Assembly (NCBI GenBank): GCA_029204225.1
Contig: CM055092.1
Coordinates: 77,013,679 to 77,077,678 of the forward strand
DNA: 64,000 nt
Source of the DNA: Diphasiastrum complanatum
Taxonomy: Eukaryota > Streptophyta > Lycopodiopsida > Lycopodiales > Lycopodiaceae
Reading direction: 5' to 3'
The notes beneath the pieces were generated by a model, which saw only the letters and a list, made by a program, of their open reading frames with translations, ran no database searches and was not told the DNA's origin. A program made the position numbers and the translations under genes. Positions 52,991-64,000 of the stretch are shown here, one piece after another (within the stretch, counting starts at the first letter, position 1; the number at the start of each line of letters is the position of its first letter).

Positions 52991-53595
52991 CTGAGTTCAG
53001 GAAATGGGCAGTGAAGCCAAAACCTAAATCATAAAACAGTATAAAGCCAACACAACTACCTTTCAAACTCTATATTGATTGCAATACCTGCTCTAATTGA
53101 CTTTCATTTACACCATCCCCGTCGGTAACCAAACAGCTTCAGTACGTCTGTCGCACTCGCTAGTTATGGAAGAGATCGAACTTTCTTCCTAGCTAACTGA
53201 AGGCTTGTACTCTTCATCATTAGAAGAATCTTGCTCAACAATGTATTTGATGTCCTTCTTTTCGTCGTTTGTTTGCTAGCCGTTGGCCCTAAAGCATACG
53301 ATAGGTCCACACTTTTGCGCGTCTTGAATGGGCTTGTGTGGTGTGCGTCCTCAATTCCATGGCTTGATGAAAACAACTGTGGAAAAACTGATGTTCACAA
53401 TTTTGAACTCCAGAAGCTAATGGACACCAGAAGAGAATGGTCAGCAGAACTATGCCATTCACTACAGGGGACCACATGACCGACCATCCAGCATAGGCCT
53501 ACACAGTACTGTGTCTTGTATGATGTGATCGGTTTCCCCCCAGATGAACTTCAACAGCTTACTAATTACTCATGCAAAATTGTTTCATTCACTAT
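52991..53595. other. Unassigned sequence
   Basis: A plus-strand open frame at 53231-53479 starts with a hydrophobic stretch (VFDVLLFVVCLLAVG) that resembles a signal peptide, but no family is recognised and there is no support for expression. Confidence 0.3.
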
Positions 53596-54300
53596 AGGTC
53601 GTCCGTCCGTTCCTCGTCCTGTCTGCTCCCACAGGTTCCTGGCGAGGTTGTCGGTTGGTTCACGTCGAACTTCGGAAGGACGTACTGGGCCTGTCGTCCG
53701 TCCGGTCCTCGTCCCGTCTGCTCCCACAGGTTCCTATCGAGGTTGTCCACTGGCCGCAACGGACGACACCTGAAACGAATCTCGTTTGGAGAAACGGGAC
53801 CGTCGGACGGAAAGTTGCAAAACTAGTCCATTTCGCTTGACCTAATTGCGTTTCTGTCCCGTCGAACGGTTGATCGAACGACACCCGAATCGGGCCAGGC
53901 TTGGTCGTTTGAGTTCGTATCGGGATCACGAATCCGTGGACTGTATTCCTGGGCCATTTTGTCCATTCCAAATGTTTTCAGGTCCCGTCCCTCACGAAGT
54001 GTCCTTGAAGCCCTGTTCAACGTCGAACTTCGGACGGACATTCTGGGTTCTTCGTCGATCCTTTCCTTGTCTTGTCTGTTCCGACAGGTTCCTATCGAGG
54101 TTGTCCGCTAGCCGAAACGGACGGCACCTGAAACGGATCCCGTTTGGAGAAACGGGACCGTCGGACGGAGAGCTGCAAAACTAGTCCATCTCGACTGACC
54201 TAATTGTGTTTCTATCCCGTCGATACCCGAATCGAGCTAGGCTCGGTCCCTTGGGTTCGTACCCGCTTCACGAACCAGTGGACTGCATTCTTGGACCATT
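53596..54300. repeat. CpG-rich tandem duplication of about 358 bp
   Basis: ACGTCGAACTTCGGA occurs at 53662 and 54020. The following 280 bp match closely, including GAGAAACGGGACCGTCGGAC and GCAAAACTAGTCCAT. A shorter internal repeat of about 96 bp (GTCCGTCCG-TCCTCGTCC at 53599 and 53695) precedes it. CG dinucleotides are far more frequent than in flanking DNA. Confidence 0.8.
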
Positions 54301-54614
54301 AATACATTCTACGCAGGTTTAAGTGTATGCTACACAAGTGCAGCTTTGATGTTGAATCTGCACATACCTGTGGTGCAATGCCTACGACACAATGAGGACG
54401 TGGGGTGGGGTTGATGATGTTTATGGATGTGGTTATGATGATTATGGTTGTGGCTTGTTTTTATGGTTATGGCTGTGGGGTTGTGGGTTTAGGATGATTT
54501 GTTAGGGTTTAGGGTGTTATGTTAACTGTGCCATTTGTTAGGGTGTCGGGTTTAGCATGTTATGTTAAATGGTTGAACATGATGCATATGTTATGAATGA
54601 GATGCAGATGTGCT

Positions 54615-54616
<2 letters not shown>
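54301..54616. other. GT-rich spacer
   Basis: Runs of GGTTATGG and GGTTTAGGGT words (54400-54570). No gene. Confidence 0.4.

Positions 54617-54702
<86 letters not shown>
54617..54702. repeat. (TC)n microsatellite
   Basis: 86 bp of uninterrupted TC. No LINE hairpin upstream. Confidence 0.95.
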
Positions 54703-54705
<3 letters not shown>

Positions 54706-55013
54706 TTGCACGGAGCAAACCATTCCTAACTAACCATTCAAATTTCACAGAGCTAACCATTTGTAAGCAACCACGATAAATTAGCCATGACACCAATAGA
54801 CTGTAAAAAAATATATACATCTCATCTGATGCCACTGTACATGATGCTAAAATGTGTATCAGTATCTACAAGTCTGTGCTAAAAAAATCATCCCTCTGCG
54901 TGCCAGATGCATCTGCAGGGGTGTCAAATACAAAGTCTGGCTGGGAGTCTGGAGGCATCTGGGACTCCTCTAAGTCTAGGCCAACGCTTGCCAAGAGACA
55001 ACTAGAAAAATCA

Positions 55014-57026
55014 TCAGTGCGTCCCCTCTTGGCTGGCCTGCCTCTGGGTCTGCTGGAAGGAACCCTCTATGGTACACTCCTGCATGGGGGGTCTCCCTCT
55101 GCCACAGGGGGGTCTCTGGGAAGAACTGCTTGCCTGTGATGCTCTGAGTCGTCTCTGCGCTATGTATCTCTCGGCAGCAGCCTCTGTCTCCCTCACAAAC
55201 TCTGACCAGCCATCATCGGAAAGGGGGCGCAATGCGGGAGTACTGGGTGGGGCACGTGGACCATCCCCTGCAAGAAGGTCAACCGTCTCATCTGAATCAT
55301 ATGTGGGCTCATCATCAGAGGAGGGCAATGGAACGTCTCATCGGCATCAGCATCATCCTCGGGATCACCCCGCAGAGCACACCGAGCGGCATCGTCTGGA
55401 TCAACCTCTGGCTCTGGCTCATGATTTGCCGCTGCAACCAGGCACTCATCGGGATTGACCTGCACAAGTCAATCATTCGTGAGAATAGCCGAAGCAACCG
55501 TGAGGACATTAAATTGAATGTCTTTAACCAATACGAAAGCAAAACGACTGAGCAACGAAATATACCTGCAGCAGTAGGGCGTGTGCGCCTCCTGCCCTCA
55601 TGCTCTCCGTGATGCGTCGAACCACCCTGGTGTTGGTGTTGCAGTACACCAAGTCATTGCACCACTCCGTCGTCAGACGGTTCCACCTGTTCGTGTGAAC
55701 AAGGCTGAACGCTGACCAGTTCCGCTCGCACACACAAGCAGAATAGTCCTGCATTAATTGGCAACAACTCGAGTGAGTACCGACCTTGTAGACAAAATGC
55801 GAAAACTGGTTGGATGAATGAGATTAGACAACATACCTGTGAAAGGACTCGGAGCGCGAGCGTCCTCAGGTCTGGCTGCCCAACGTTGTAGCTCCCCCAC
55901 CATGATACAGGCAAGAGCCTGTTCTCTCGAACACGTGCAAGGTCCTCGCCGAACAGCCCCAGAGAGTGCCTGCAGTTGAGCAACGATATGCTTGAGACAC
56001 TTGAGCTCGCGCAGGGAAATTGAACGAACGACAGCGTACGATAGATCAAGAGTTTACTTAAAACGGAGCCTCTACACCTCGAGCCTGCTGCGGATACCAG
56101 TGTCGCTGCTGAGGAGGCGGATGTATGCGAACCAGTCTGCACGCAGCTCTGCATCGTCGTACTGCCTCTCGCTCTGAAACAGCGGATGCAGTATGTGGGC
56201 CACATTGTGAATGGGCCGATGAAACTTATCCCAGCGTCGCTGCCACAAGCGCCTGATAGGCTCCAACTTGTGGACCAAACCACGTGGTGGCAACAGTTAC
56301 ATACCATCGTGTTGCGGCAGCAAGATGGAACAGATTGCAAAATGGAAGTAAGGATGGTGAGACGGAAAAAAGTTATACTTGGCAGGGTCCAGCTCTAAAC
56401 ACTGGAGAGACTCGCCTATGCGGTCCATGAACTCGTAAATGAGGCCCATCGTGCACCCCTCGCGATCAATGAGCCTCAGAACAGAGTAGATGGGGCGCAT
56501 GACGTCCATCAGCTGCTGCATATCCACCCAGAAAGGCTCCATGAATAAGATGTTGTGGAAAGCCAAGCCCTCTGGGGTCGTGGACAGGTCCATGGCGGTG
56601 AACTCTACAAAAGTGGCCATGTGCCGCAATTCACCCTTGAGCTTGTGTAGCCGCTCAAGCATGACGAACTGGTAGACGAAGCGGGTGCGAGCGGGCTTCT
56701 TCAAGTCGAGCCTGCATTGACAAACGGAATGAGAGGCACACATGAAACGAGCAAAAAATAAAGAAGCATCTTGAACGAGCCAAAAAATAAGTAGCAGCTT
56801 ACCTGTTGAATGTGCAGAAAAGAGCCGTCATGCGGCGCTTGCATGTAACGAAGTCCACAACCGCAAGTGCCCTCGTGAGAATCTCACTGACCCAAGGCAG
56901 GCGCCCGATAGAATGCAGGAGGAGGTCCAGTGAGTGTGCGGCACATGGAGTCCAGACAATGGAGGGGTAGTCTGCCATAAGAATCTCCCCCATACCGTGA
57001 CAATTGGACGCATTGTCTGTCACAAC
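55014..57026 (-). pseudogene. hAT-type transposase gene (DUF659 and dimerisation domains), 5' part missing
   Basis: Spliced minus-strand exons. 57026-56813: VVTDNASNCHGMGEILMADY and IVWTPCAAHSLDLLL, the catalytic-core signature of plant hAT/DUF659 transposases. 56711-56305: KKPARTRFVYQFVMLERLHK and following. About 56270-56090: IRRLWQRRWDKFHRPIHNVA. About 55965-55838: HSLGLFGEDLARVRENRLLP and LRTLALRVLSQ. About 55752-55568: CERNWSAFSLVHTNRWNRL, the hAT dimerisation motif. From about 55463 down to 55014: an acidic, Ser-rich tail with one frameshift near 55330. GT-AG signals are clear at most joins (AACAG|GTAAGC, AATGCAG, CTGCAG|GTATAT, TTGTGCAG). The BED finger and first part of DUF659 are absent; a LINE lies just upstream. 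hAT enzymes cut and paste DNA with 8-bp target duplications. Confidence 0.82.
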
Positions 57027-57129
57027 CTTTCACGATACGTTCACATGATCAGTTTACAGCTTGGAAACACATTGCAATCAACCCTAAACTACGCAAAACT
57101 ATTGTATCAACATTAAGCAGTAAGTGACC

Positions 57130-60100
57130 AAGCAACTAATGAAAGAAGCTCAGGTGGGGTGGCATGCTTATACAGAGACCAGTATAGTCATACTTTTCAA
57201 GATTTCCGAGGCACATTCCTTGGTCATTCTGAACGGTTTATCACAGTGGCCAGATTCAGCAGCATTCACTTGTCATCCGCATAGTGGCAGACAGTGTGTG
57301 GTGGATTACTTCATTGGCTCACCAGCCTTGATTCCTCTCATTCAGAGCTTTACTATACTCTCTCCTACCCCTGCTGATCACTCATTGCTCTTACTCTCTG
57401 TTGGCCAGACCTCTTCCCTTCCAATCATTCGACCCAAGACCGCTACACCTCACTTTTCTTTTCGTACACATCTCATCCCACGCTACATAGTCGCGCTCAA
57501 CTCTCTTTTGCAAGATTTTCCCTTCTCCTCTCCTATTGAGCAACAGGCCAGCTTCTTGTCGCTCTCCCTTATACAAGCCGCCACCCAGGCCTTTCCCCCT
57601 AAGACATATCCCACTCATCGAAAGACCTATAACCGATGGTATGACCATGATTGCCACACCTTACATAAGCAAGTGGTATACGCCATGCATCACTCTCCTA
57701 ATCTTTTAGTACACGTAGAAAAGCAATATCATCATGTAGTTAATAAAAAGAAAAGAGACTCTTAAACAAGAGATGGTCTGAAACTCATAGACTCCCTTTT
57801 CTCTTCCTCCTCTCATTTCTAAAAAATCTTTTCTAAGAAATCTTCCTTACTTTCACCTATTGATATTGACTCTTGGGTGGAGTATGCTACTTGCTTATAC
57901 ATTACAGATGCTCCGCCTATCCCTATCACTCGACCCGCTACATTCTCTCTTTTTACCTCTGACCAAATTGAATTCGCGATTTGTAAAGCCCAATCCCATA
58001 AAGCGAAGGACGTCGACTCTCTTAACTCGAACTTCCTCAAACCTGTCTCCCAGCTTCTCTCTCCTTACATTGCCCACACTTTTAACTTGGTTGTTACCTC
58101 GGGCTTCCCCACCAACTGGTGCACGAACCTTCTCCATCCCATTCTCAAGGCTGGTGATCCAACGAACGTGGATAACTATCGCACTCTCATGATTAGTCAC
58201 ACGATGGCGAAGCTTTATGGCTCAGTTCTGCAGTCTATGGTTGGATCCCAGGCGGAATCAGATGAGTTATTTGCTCTTGGACAGGCTGGCTTTAAACCCG
58301 GATACTCTACCATTGATCATGCATTTGTCCTACGCTGCATCATAGAGGAGGCTCGACATCGGAGACAGAGAGTATACTGCTGCTTTGTGGATTTTCGCAA
58401 GGCCTTTGACTCAGTTCCACGGCACCTGCTACTTCAGCGCTTATCTTCACTTGGCTTCTCACATGATATCATTATGGCTATCAGCGCCTTATATGAGAGG
58501 GTTTTAGCACGTTTCAGAGATGGCAGCAGCTGGTCGCCTTCTATCCAGAGCACAGTTGGAGTCAAGCAGGGATGTCCACTGTCTCCCACTCTTTTTGCAT
58601 TGTACATTGATGATCTAGAGCGGATCATCAAGGAGGAGGGGGGTGATGGATGTCCTCTTGCTGATGTTATTATTCCTATCCTACTGTATGCAGATGATGT
58701 GGCATTGATATCCTCTACAGCCTCTGGATTACAGTGACATCTTGATGCTCTATATGGTTTTTGCTTAGTGTGGGGCTTGACGGTGAATATTGCTAAGACC
58801 AAAGTTATAGTGTTTAACACAAATCGGCAGCATATGAGAGATGACGCTTTTTATTATGATGCACAGCAGCTAGAGATTGTCACATCATACACCTATCTAG
58901 GTGTATTATTCACCGGCCCCTTACTCACTTTTCGCTCTACTGCTCTATATCGCCTGCGTAAGGGGCATGCTGCCTTGGTACATATGGAGAGAGTGTGTAC
59001 TACTTACCATATTCATGATCCTGCTACCAGAGACCACCTTTTTTCTACAGTAGTCTCACCTATGGCTATGCACTCGGCGGAGGTCTGGTGCCAGGGATAT
59101 CTCAGAGTACTTGGAGAGACATCACTCATCTGCAGAGCACCATGTTAGGGAGGATGATTCGTGCGAAGCTGTCAGTTCCTCATGAGATTCTTTTAGCGGA
59201 GTTCGCCTCACTCCCCATGGTGGTAGAGGCTATGTTTCAGATTGTTACCTTTCTACAGCGACTTGAGACCATGGATACTCACAGATACGTGATGGCAGCG
59301 CTTACTTCTTCTCAGACTATAGCTGGACAGCAGGCTAGGTCTTCTTGGTATGGTGATGTGGTGGCTTTCTTTCAGTCATGGGGCTTCTTGATGCTAGATC
59401 TCCCACAGGGAACTCATACATTTATCAGACAGCAGCTGTATCGGAGATATTGTCACATAGTATGGGATCGTCCTGACCATGAGAGAGTCAAGATTACCTT
59501 CTATGGCACACATATCTTACGCAGAGACAGTTTGGGACTCCCTGTTAGACCTTTATATCTCTCTCTTCCTCTTTCTTTTGGGCTCCGATACAGATTGGGA
59601 CAGTTACAAGTCTCTTCGCATCAGCTTGCTATTGAGACAGGCAGATATTCAGGCATTTTGAGAGAGCATCAAATACACCAGATATGCACATTGGGTGTAG
59701 TGGAGGATGAGTTTCATTTTATCTTTATATGCCCTACATACTATGAGATACGTGGCCGATATCACTGTTTATATCGTGACACCCCTATTACCCTCAGTAC
59801 ATTTTTGGAGTATCAGGATCCCAAATGTGTCAGCCTTTTTACTACAAGAGATGCTTATGTTGAGAGCCCCTTTGCTAACATCGGAGAGTATTACTGATTC
59901 TAGCCAGCATCTCATTACCGGTGAGGGGGAAGGCCCAGCGTGCTCAGCCACCACCTCTTGCCAGATCTACGCGCGCCTCTAAAGCTACCAGAGCTCCTCG
60001 ATTACAGCCCACAGCTGCTATGGGTAGCAGACGCTTTTTTCGAGATTGATATTTATCCTTTTACTTTCCTCAGCAGAGCAGGCGGTTAAGCTCTTGCACC

Positions 60101-60370
60101 TGTACCCTCTTCAGAGCTGGAGGTTAAGCTCTTGTGTATCTGCTCTTTTATGCATTTTATGATTCTATATTGGCTATGTCTTTTCCTAGCTCAAGAGAGT
60201 TCTTTTTTGTCTTTTCCATTTAGACTAGTGTTTTTTATTATGTTGTCCGACATGGACAGTAATCCTACGAGACATTTACTTATTCATTCTGTCTTATGTG
60301 CCCTTGGGCACTCAACAGACATTAATACATTTTCTTCTTCTTCTTCTTCTTCTTCTTCTTCTTCTCTCTC

Positions 60371-60452
<82 letters not shown>
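57130..60452 (+). mobile_element. LINE copy 3, 5' truncated and internally deleted
   Basis: A plus-strand copy without ORF1. It begins within the endonuclease region (GGVACLYRD equivalent near 57155), lacks about 100 codons, then continues through reverse transcriptase to the CCHC end, a 3' region with the hairpin GTGCCC-TT-GGGCAC (60298-60311), AGACATTAATACATTTTC, and a CTT then CT tail (60333-60452). It is inserted in what was probably an intron of the hAT gene. Confidence 0.88.
57150..59897 (+). pseudogene. LINE copy 3 ORF2 remnant
   Basis: Pieces: SEAHSLVILNGLSQWPDSAA and VVDYFIGSPALIPLIQS (endonuclease), a damaged stretch with stops 57763-57876, reverse transcriptase in 57877-58737 (CFVDFRKAFDSVPRHLLLQR, GVKQGCPLSPTLFALYIDDL, LLYADDVALIS), a TGA at 58735, then TVNIAKTKVIVFNTNRQHMR, a frameshift near 59100, and the C-terminal part with IHQICTLGVVEDEFHFIFIC, where the last Cys of the knuckle is shifted. 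It is closer to copy 1 than to copy 2 in sequence. The catalytic Asp pair is intact but the frame is broken. Confidence 0.9.
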
Positions 60453-60454
<2 letters not shown>

Positions 60455-60698
60455 GCACACACACACAGAAGCACGCAAATCCAATCTCTCTCTCCCACCC
60501 TAAACCCCAAACCCAAGCACCCTAAAACCTAAATCCTAAACTCACACACACACACCATGTCTCATACACGCGTGCACACACACAAATCCTCTCTCTCTCC
60601 GTCCCTCACACTCTGTCTCTTCCTCTCTCTCTCTCTCACACAGATCACCACACACACACACATCTGTATGCACACAAATCAACAATATCCACACACAC
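60453..60698. repeat. CA/CT-rich low-complexity region
   Basis: Mixed ACAC, CTCT and CCCTAAA-like words between the LINE tail and the gypsy LTR. CCCTAAACCCCAAACCC near 60499 resembles plant telomeric repeats loosely, but it is too short and irregular to call. Confidence 0.6.
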
Positions 60699-61055
60699 TG
60701 TAATAGATCCTAACACCACAGTAGGGCAAACACTAACTGATCCACCCAACCTTGCCTACTTACTGATATAGAGTAGCCCCTCCTAGCCCAGTGTGAGGAC
60801 TGGTAGCATGCAACTGCCAAGTGTCGTCCACGTGTCACTGACGTGGCCGATTGCACGTCGGGACCCAACTGGGGGCCCTATCCTGCTGACAGGGTCCCTA
60901 GGCTGTGTTAGGCCCGCCATGGCTATGGACCGTGCTGGGGCACACTACTCACATTGTCTTGCCCTATTGGTCGTGTACGCTAAACACGACCCTGACTGTG
61001 GTATCTGACCTATCTGTGTTCTCTAGGGTTCGACACTGGTCACGAGCTCGTAACA
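60699..61055 (-). repeat. 3' LTR of a Ty3/gypsy element
   Basis: On the minus strand the LTR starts TGTTACGAGCTCGTG at 61055, right after the polypurine tract, and probably ends GGATCTATTACA at 60699, giving inverted ends TGTTA and TTACA and a length of 357 bp. The outer end is inferred. Confidence 0.6.
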
Positions 61056-61068
61056 CTCCCTCCCCCTT
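61056..61068 (-). other. Polypurine tract
   Basis: AAGGGGGAGGGAG on the minus strand directly before the LTR start. Confidence 0.75.
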
Positions 61069-63675
61069 AAGAACCGTCTTGGTCCTCTAAGACAAAGTCT
61101 GGAAAAATCTTGCGAAGGACGCTGCCTCTTTCCCAAGTGGCATTCTCAACAGGCTGATCATTCCACTTAACCAGATATTCTCGGTATAGAGTATGACGAG
61201 TCTGTGTCTCTCTACTATTAAGAATCTCCTCTGGTTTATGTGGAGGTTGCTGAGGATCCAATGGGAGAACTAGAACACTGTCCCCTACCAGATTTTCTGA
61301 TCTGGTTAAGGCTTTTCGTAACTGACTTACATCAAAGACTGGAAAAACCTTACTGCTGTGTGGGAGTTCTAGTTCATAGGTGACCTCGCCTAGTCTCCTA
61401 CTGATGGTAAAGGGACAACAATACCTTGGAGACAACTTAGCACACACTCCTGATTTGAGGGTTTAGAGTCAACTGGAACTCTCAAGTAGACTTTTTCACC
61501 AGCGGAGAACTGCACGTCCCGTCTGTGTGGATCTGCATAATGCCTGGCTCGATCCTGGGACTGCCTAATGCTACGCTTAGCATGTTCTATCATCTAGTAT
61601 AGGTCCTCTAAAAAGTTTCTGGCTGCTTCAGCTTTTTCTTGTTTAAACCCTACAGCTGTGGTTGAGCGTGGCTGAAAACCGTACATCAGCATAAATGGGC
61701 TGTATCCCGTAGCTGAATGTTTGGTACTGTTGTAAGCAAACTCTGATATCGAGAGATACTCCTCCCAATTAGTCTGCTTCTTGCTGACGTATGCACGAAG
61801 CATATCCTCCAGCACCTATTTACCCTCTCTGTTTGACCATCCGTCTGTGGATGGTCGGTGGTACTCATATTAAGTTTAGTATGGAGATGATGGAATACTG
61901 CCCTCCAAAAATTTCCAATAAACTTATTGTCCCGGTCGCTGACTATGCCAGAAGGTAGACCATACAATTTGAATAGCTCGTCTACAAACAACCACGCTAA
62001 CTCTGGAGCTCTAACGGTTGTTTTGGTCAGAATAAAATGAGCCATTTTGGTCAGACGGTCAACTGTGACCCATATAGCGTCATTACCCCTTTGGGTTTTA
62101 GGCAGGCCTACTATAAAATCCATGGAGATACTCTCCCATTTACCAGCTGGTATTTCTAAGGGCTACAACAACCCTCCTGCCTTTAAACGCTCTGCTTTGT
62201 TTACTTGACATTTCTGGCAACTGGTTACATACTGTTGGACGTCCTTTTTCATACTGGGCCAGAAAAATTGCTTACAAAGAAGCTCATAGGTCTTCTGTAT
62301 GCCTGGGTGTCCCGCACTAGGATTGTCATGACATTCATATAGGACCTGCTGCCTATAATCCTTTGAATTGGGGACACATACTCTATCTCTATAGAGCAAG
62401 TACTCATCCTGAATGGAATATTGTTTCCATTTGAATCCTTGAGTCAATTGACCCTCAACCACTAAGGTTTGCTTGGGTAATACAGGCTCAGAATCCTCAA
62501 CGTCATCTGACGATGTATACTCGGACTCATCCTCATCCTCAACGAAAGTTGCCGTATTCTTGGATGAACTGGCACCAGCCCCGGGAACTGGTTCTAGAGT
62601 CTGTAACTGTCTGCTCTAGACTGAGTTCCAGATAGTAGAGAAGAATGCATCATGCTGGCACTTCCCTCTCAAGGACTCGAGTAACTCATTACGAATCTGA
62701 GTAAAACTCAGCTCGTTTATCATAGGCATTCTGGTAAGGGCATCTACTACTATATTGAATTTCCCCCATCTATATCTGATAGACGTATCAAACTCTTGCA
62801 TGAACTCTGCCCAACAAGCTTTCCGACCTCTAAGCTCAGGTTGATTGCAAAGGTATCTGAGACTTTCATTGTCTGTCAGGACCTCAAAGTTGGCACCATA
62901 CAAATAATGCCCAAGTCTTAAGGGCATGGACTATAGAAAAGAGTTCCTTTTCATAGGCACTGTACCTAGTCTGAGCTAGCTCGAGTTTTTTACTCTCGAA
63001 CGCAACTGGTCGTCCACTCTGTAGCACAGCACCTACTGCAAAATCGCTAGCATCTGTTTCGACCACAAATGGCTGATTGGGGTCGCCGACTTTTAAAACT
63101 GGTGCTGTAGCTAAGGCTAGTTTGAGAGCATCAAAGCTCTCCTGCTGTGCGGACTCCCAAATGAACTCCTTTCCCTTCCCCTTACGAAGATTTGTCATGG
63201 GAACTGCTATCTGAGCATATTCCTTGACAAATCGTCTGTAATATCCCACCAAACTAAGAAAGATCTGAAGTTCCAAAATATTATGAGGTCTTAGCCAACT
63301 AAGTATGGCTTTAACCTTATTCGGGTCCATCTTAATCCCATCTGACGAGATAATGTGACCAAAATATGCTACTTCTTCAACGACGAATTTACACTTGGAT
63401 TGTTTAGCATAAAGCTTATGCTTTCTGAGTATCCGAGGAGGAGGACGTAGCATCATCCCAATCTGCCTCCGCATCAGCCCCCAAGCAAGCCAAACCAACA
63501 ACACCTGCTCCAGCTGCTGTAATGCTGCACCTCTAGCTGTACCTGGAGCCCTGCGTGGTCGTCCTCTGTTCCTTGGCAGTTTCTGTGCCTTGCCTTTCTT
63601 GTTCGGTGCACCCTTGGGCCTTCCTGGTCTCTTGTAGACAAGAGGAGCTATCAATGCCTCATCACCCCCATGCAA
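61067..63675 (-). pseudogene. Ty3/gypsy chromovirus pol remnant with internal deletion
   Basis: Minus strand, in order. A basic N-terminal piece with KRPGRPKGAPNKKG and RNRGRPRRAPG (two AT-hook-like cores). A direct jump into the end of reverse transcriptase, RKHKLYAKQSKCKFVVEEVA with YFGHIISSDGIKMDPNKVKA; the Y-x-D-D block is absent. RNase H of gypsy type (PFVVETDASDFAVGAVLQS, FEVLTDNESLRYL). A zinc-binding integrase start (HDNPSAGHPGIQKTYELL, CQKCQ). Integrase core (MDFIVGLPKTQRGNDAIWVT, GIVSDRDNKFIGNFW, TDHPQTDGQTERVNR). A C-terminal chromodomain (YREYLVKWNDQPVENATWER), which in chromoviruses targets chromatin. Stops and frameshifts near 62930, 62610, 62160, 61690 and 61590 break it. Confidence 0.9.
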
Positions 63676-64000
63676 ATCACCTGGCTGGCTAGGCTGGGCC
63701 CAAGTTGAGGCCGGCTGGGATATGGAAGCAAAAGAGGAAACTCCTTTCTTCCCAGACCTCTGGACGTTGATGTTTCTTCTGAGAGCTCAGAATTCTAGAA
63801 TCTATGTTTATGATAGCAGTTTTGTTGCTTCCTGCCTTCTGATAAAACTGATTGTTTGAGGGTCGTGGAATGGCAATAAAATGGCTGTGGGTTTGCGCCC
63901 CACCTGGTGGACTTCGGATTCTTGTAGATGGCTGATGAAGAGTCTAGATTGCTCATTGTGGATCAGATCGGAAGTTGCTGACTGTTTTCCCGTTTTGTTT
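63676..64000 (-). other. Continuation of the gypsy element, unassigned
   Basis: Presumably the gag side of the gypsy element. No motif is recognisable before the window ends. Confidence 0.3.

Noticed and set aside
53231-53479. Secreted protein with N-terminal signal peptide
   Set aside because: Only a hydrophobic start supports it. No homology, and it is bordered by repeats.
60480-60545. Interstitial telomeric repeat
   Set aside because: CCCTAAACCC-like words are few and irregular within CA/CT-rich DNA.

Overview
This is a stretch of a large, repeat-packed nuclear plant genome. Land-plant origin is suggested by the mix of Ty1/copia elements with initiator-Met primer sites, a chromodomain Ty3/gypsy element, an hAT transposase of the plant DUF659 type, and one spliced mitochondrial-assembly gene that aligns with plant ATP12. 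Very long AG/CT tracts and unusual LINEs whose 3' ends carry pyrimidine microsatellites, not poly(A), make a fern or another non-flowering lineage my guess, but the species cannot be fixed from sequence alone. No rRNA, tRNA or CRISPR array was seen.

Layout. 1-12.8 kb is a patchwork of broken elements: a 5' copia piece (LTR, primer site, gag, protease; 1.9-3.8 kb), a four-unit hairpin array (5.03-5.19 kb), an unknown repeated protein family (6.7-7.2 kb), a copia protease piece, palindromic hairpin repeats (9.2-10.5 kb) and a gypsy-type protease (11.4-12.8 kb). 12.8-19.9 kb looks like one large, poorly known mobile element or captured gene cluster: a minus-strand locus joining a histone-H3-like fold to a Ulp1-like cysteine protease, a divergent plus-strand gene, a shared intergenic region with six CACGTG boxes and an inverted motif array, and a spliced minus-strand gene resembling a DDE-type transposase. 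20.4-26.8 kb holds nested copia fragments.

The only clear host gene is an ATP12-type chaperone for mitochondrial F1-ATPase assembly, minus strand, with four recognisable exons at 41.07-41.30, 30.83-30.99, 29.91-30.19 and 29.56-29.69 kb. Its 10-kb intron has absorbed a full-length but decayed LINE, part of another LINE and a MITE. The first exon (targeting peptide) was not found.

From 33.8 to 60.5 kb six LINE copies of one family are present. The best (41.7-46.7 kb) has intact ORF1 and ORF2. In two diverged copies ORF1 and ORF2 lie in the same frame, separated by one UAG followed by a predicted stem-loop, suggesting stop-codon readthrough. All six copies share a covarying 3' hairpin followed by a CT or CTT tail, and two begin directly inside the CT tail of another copy.

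46.7-57 kb contains minisatellites, a solo LTR with a 5-bp target duplication, a long foldback and a spliced hAT transposase gene missing its 5' part. 57.1-60.5 kb is a decayed LINE, and 60.7-63.7 kb a gypsy chromovirus remnant.
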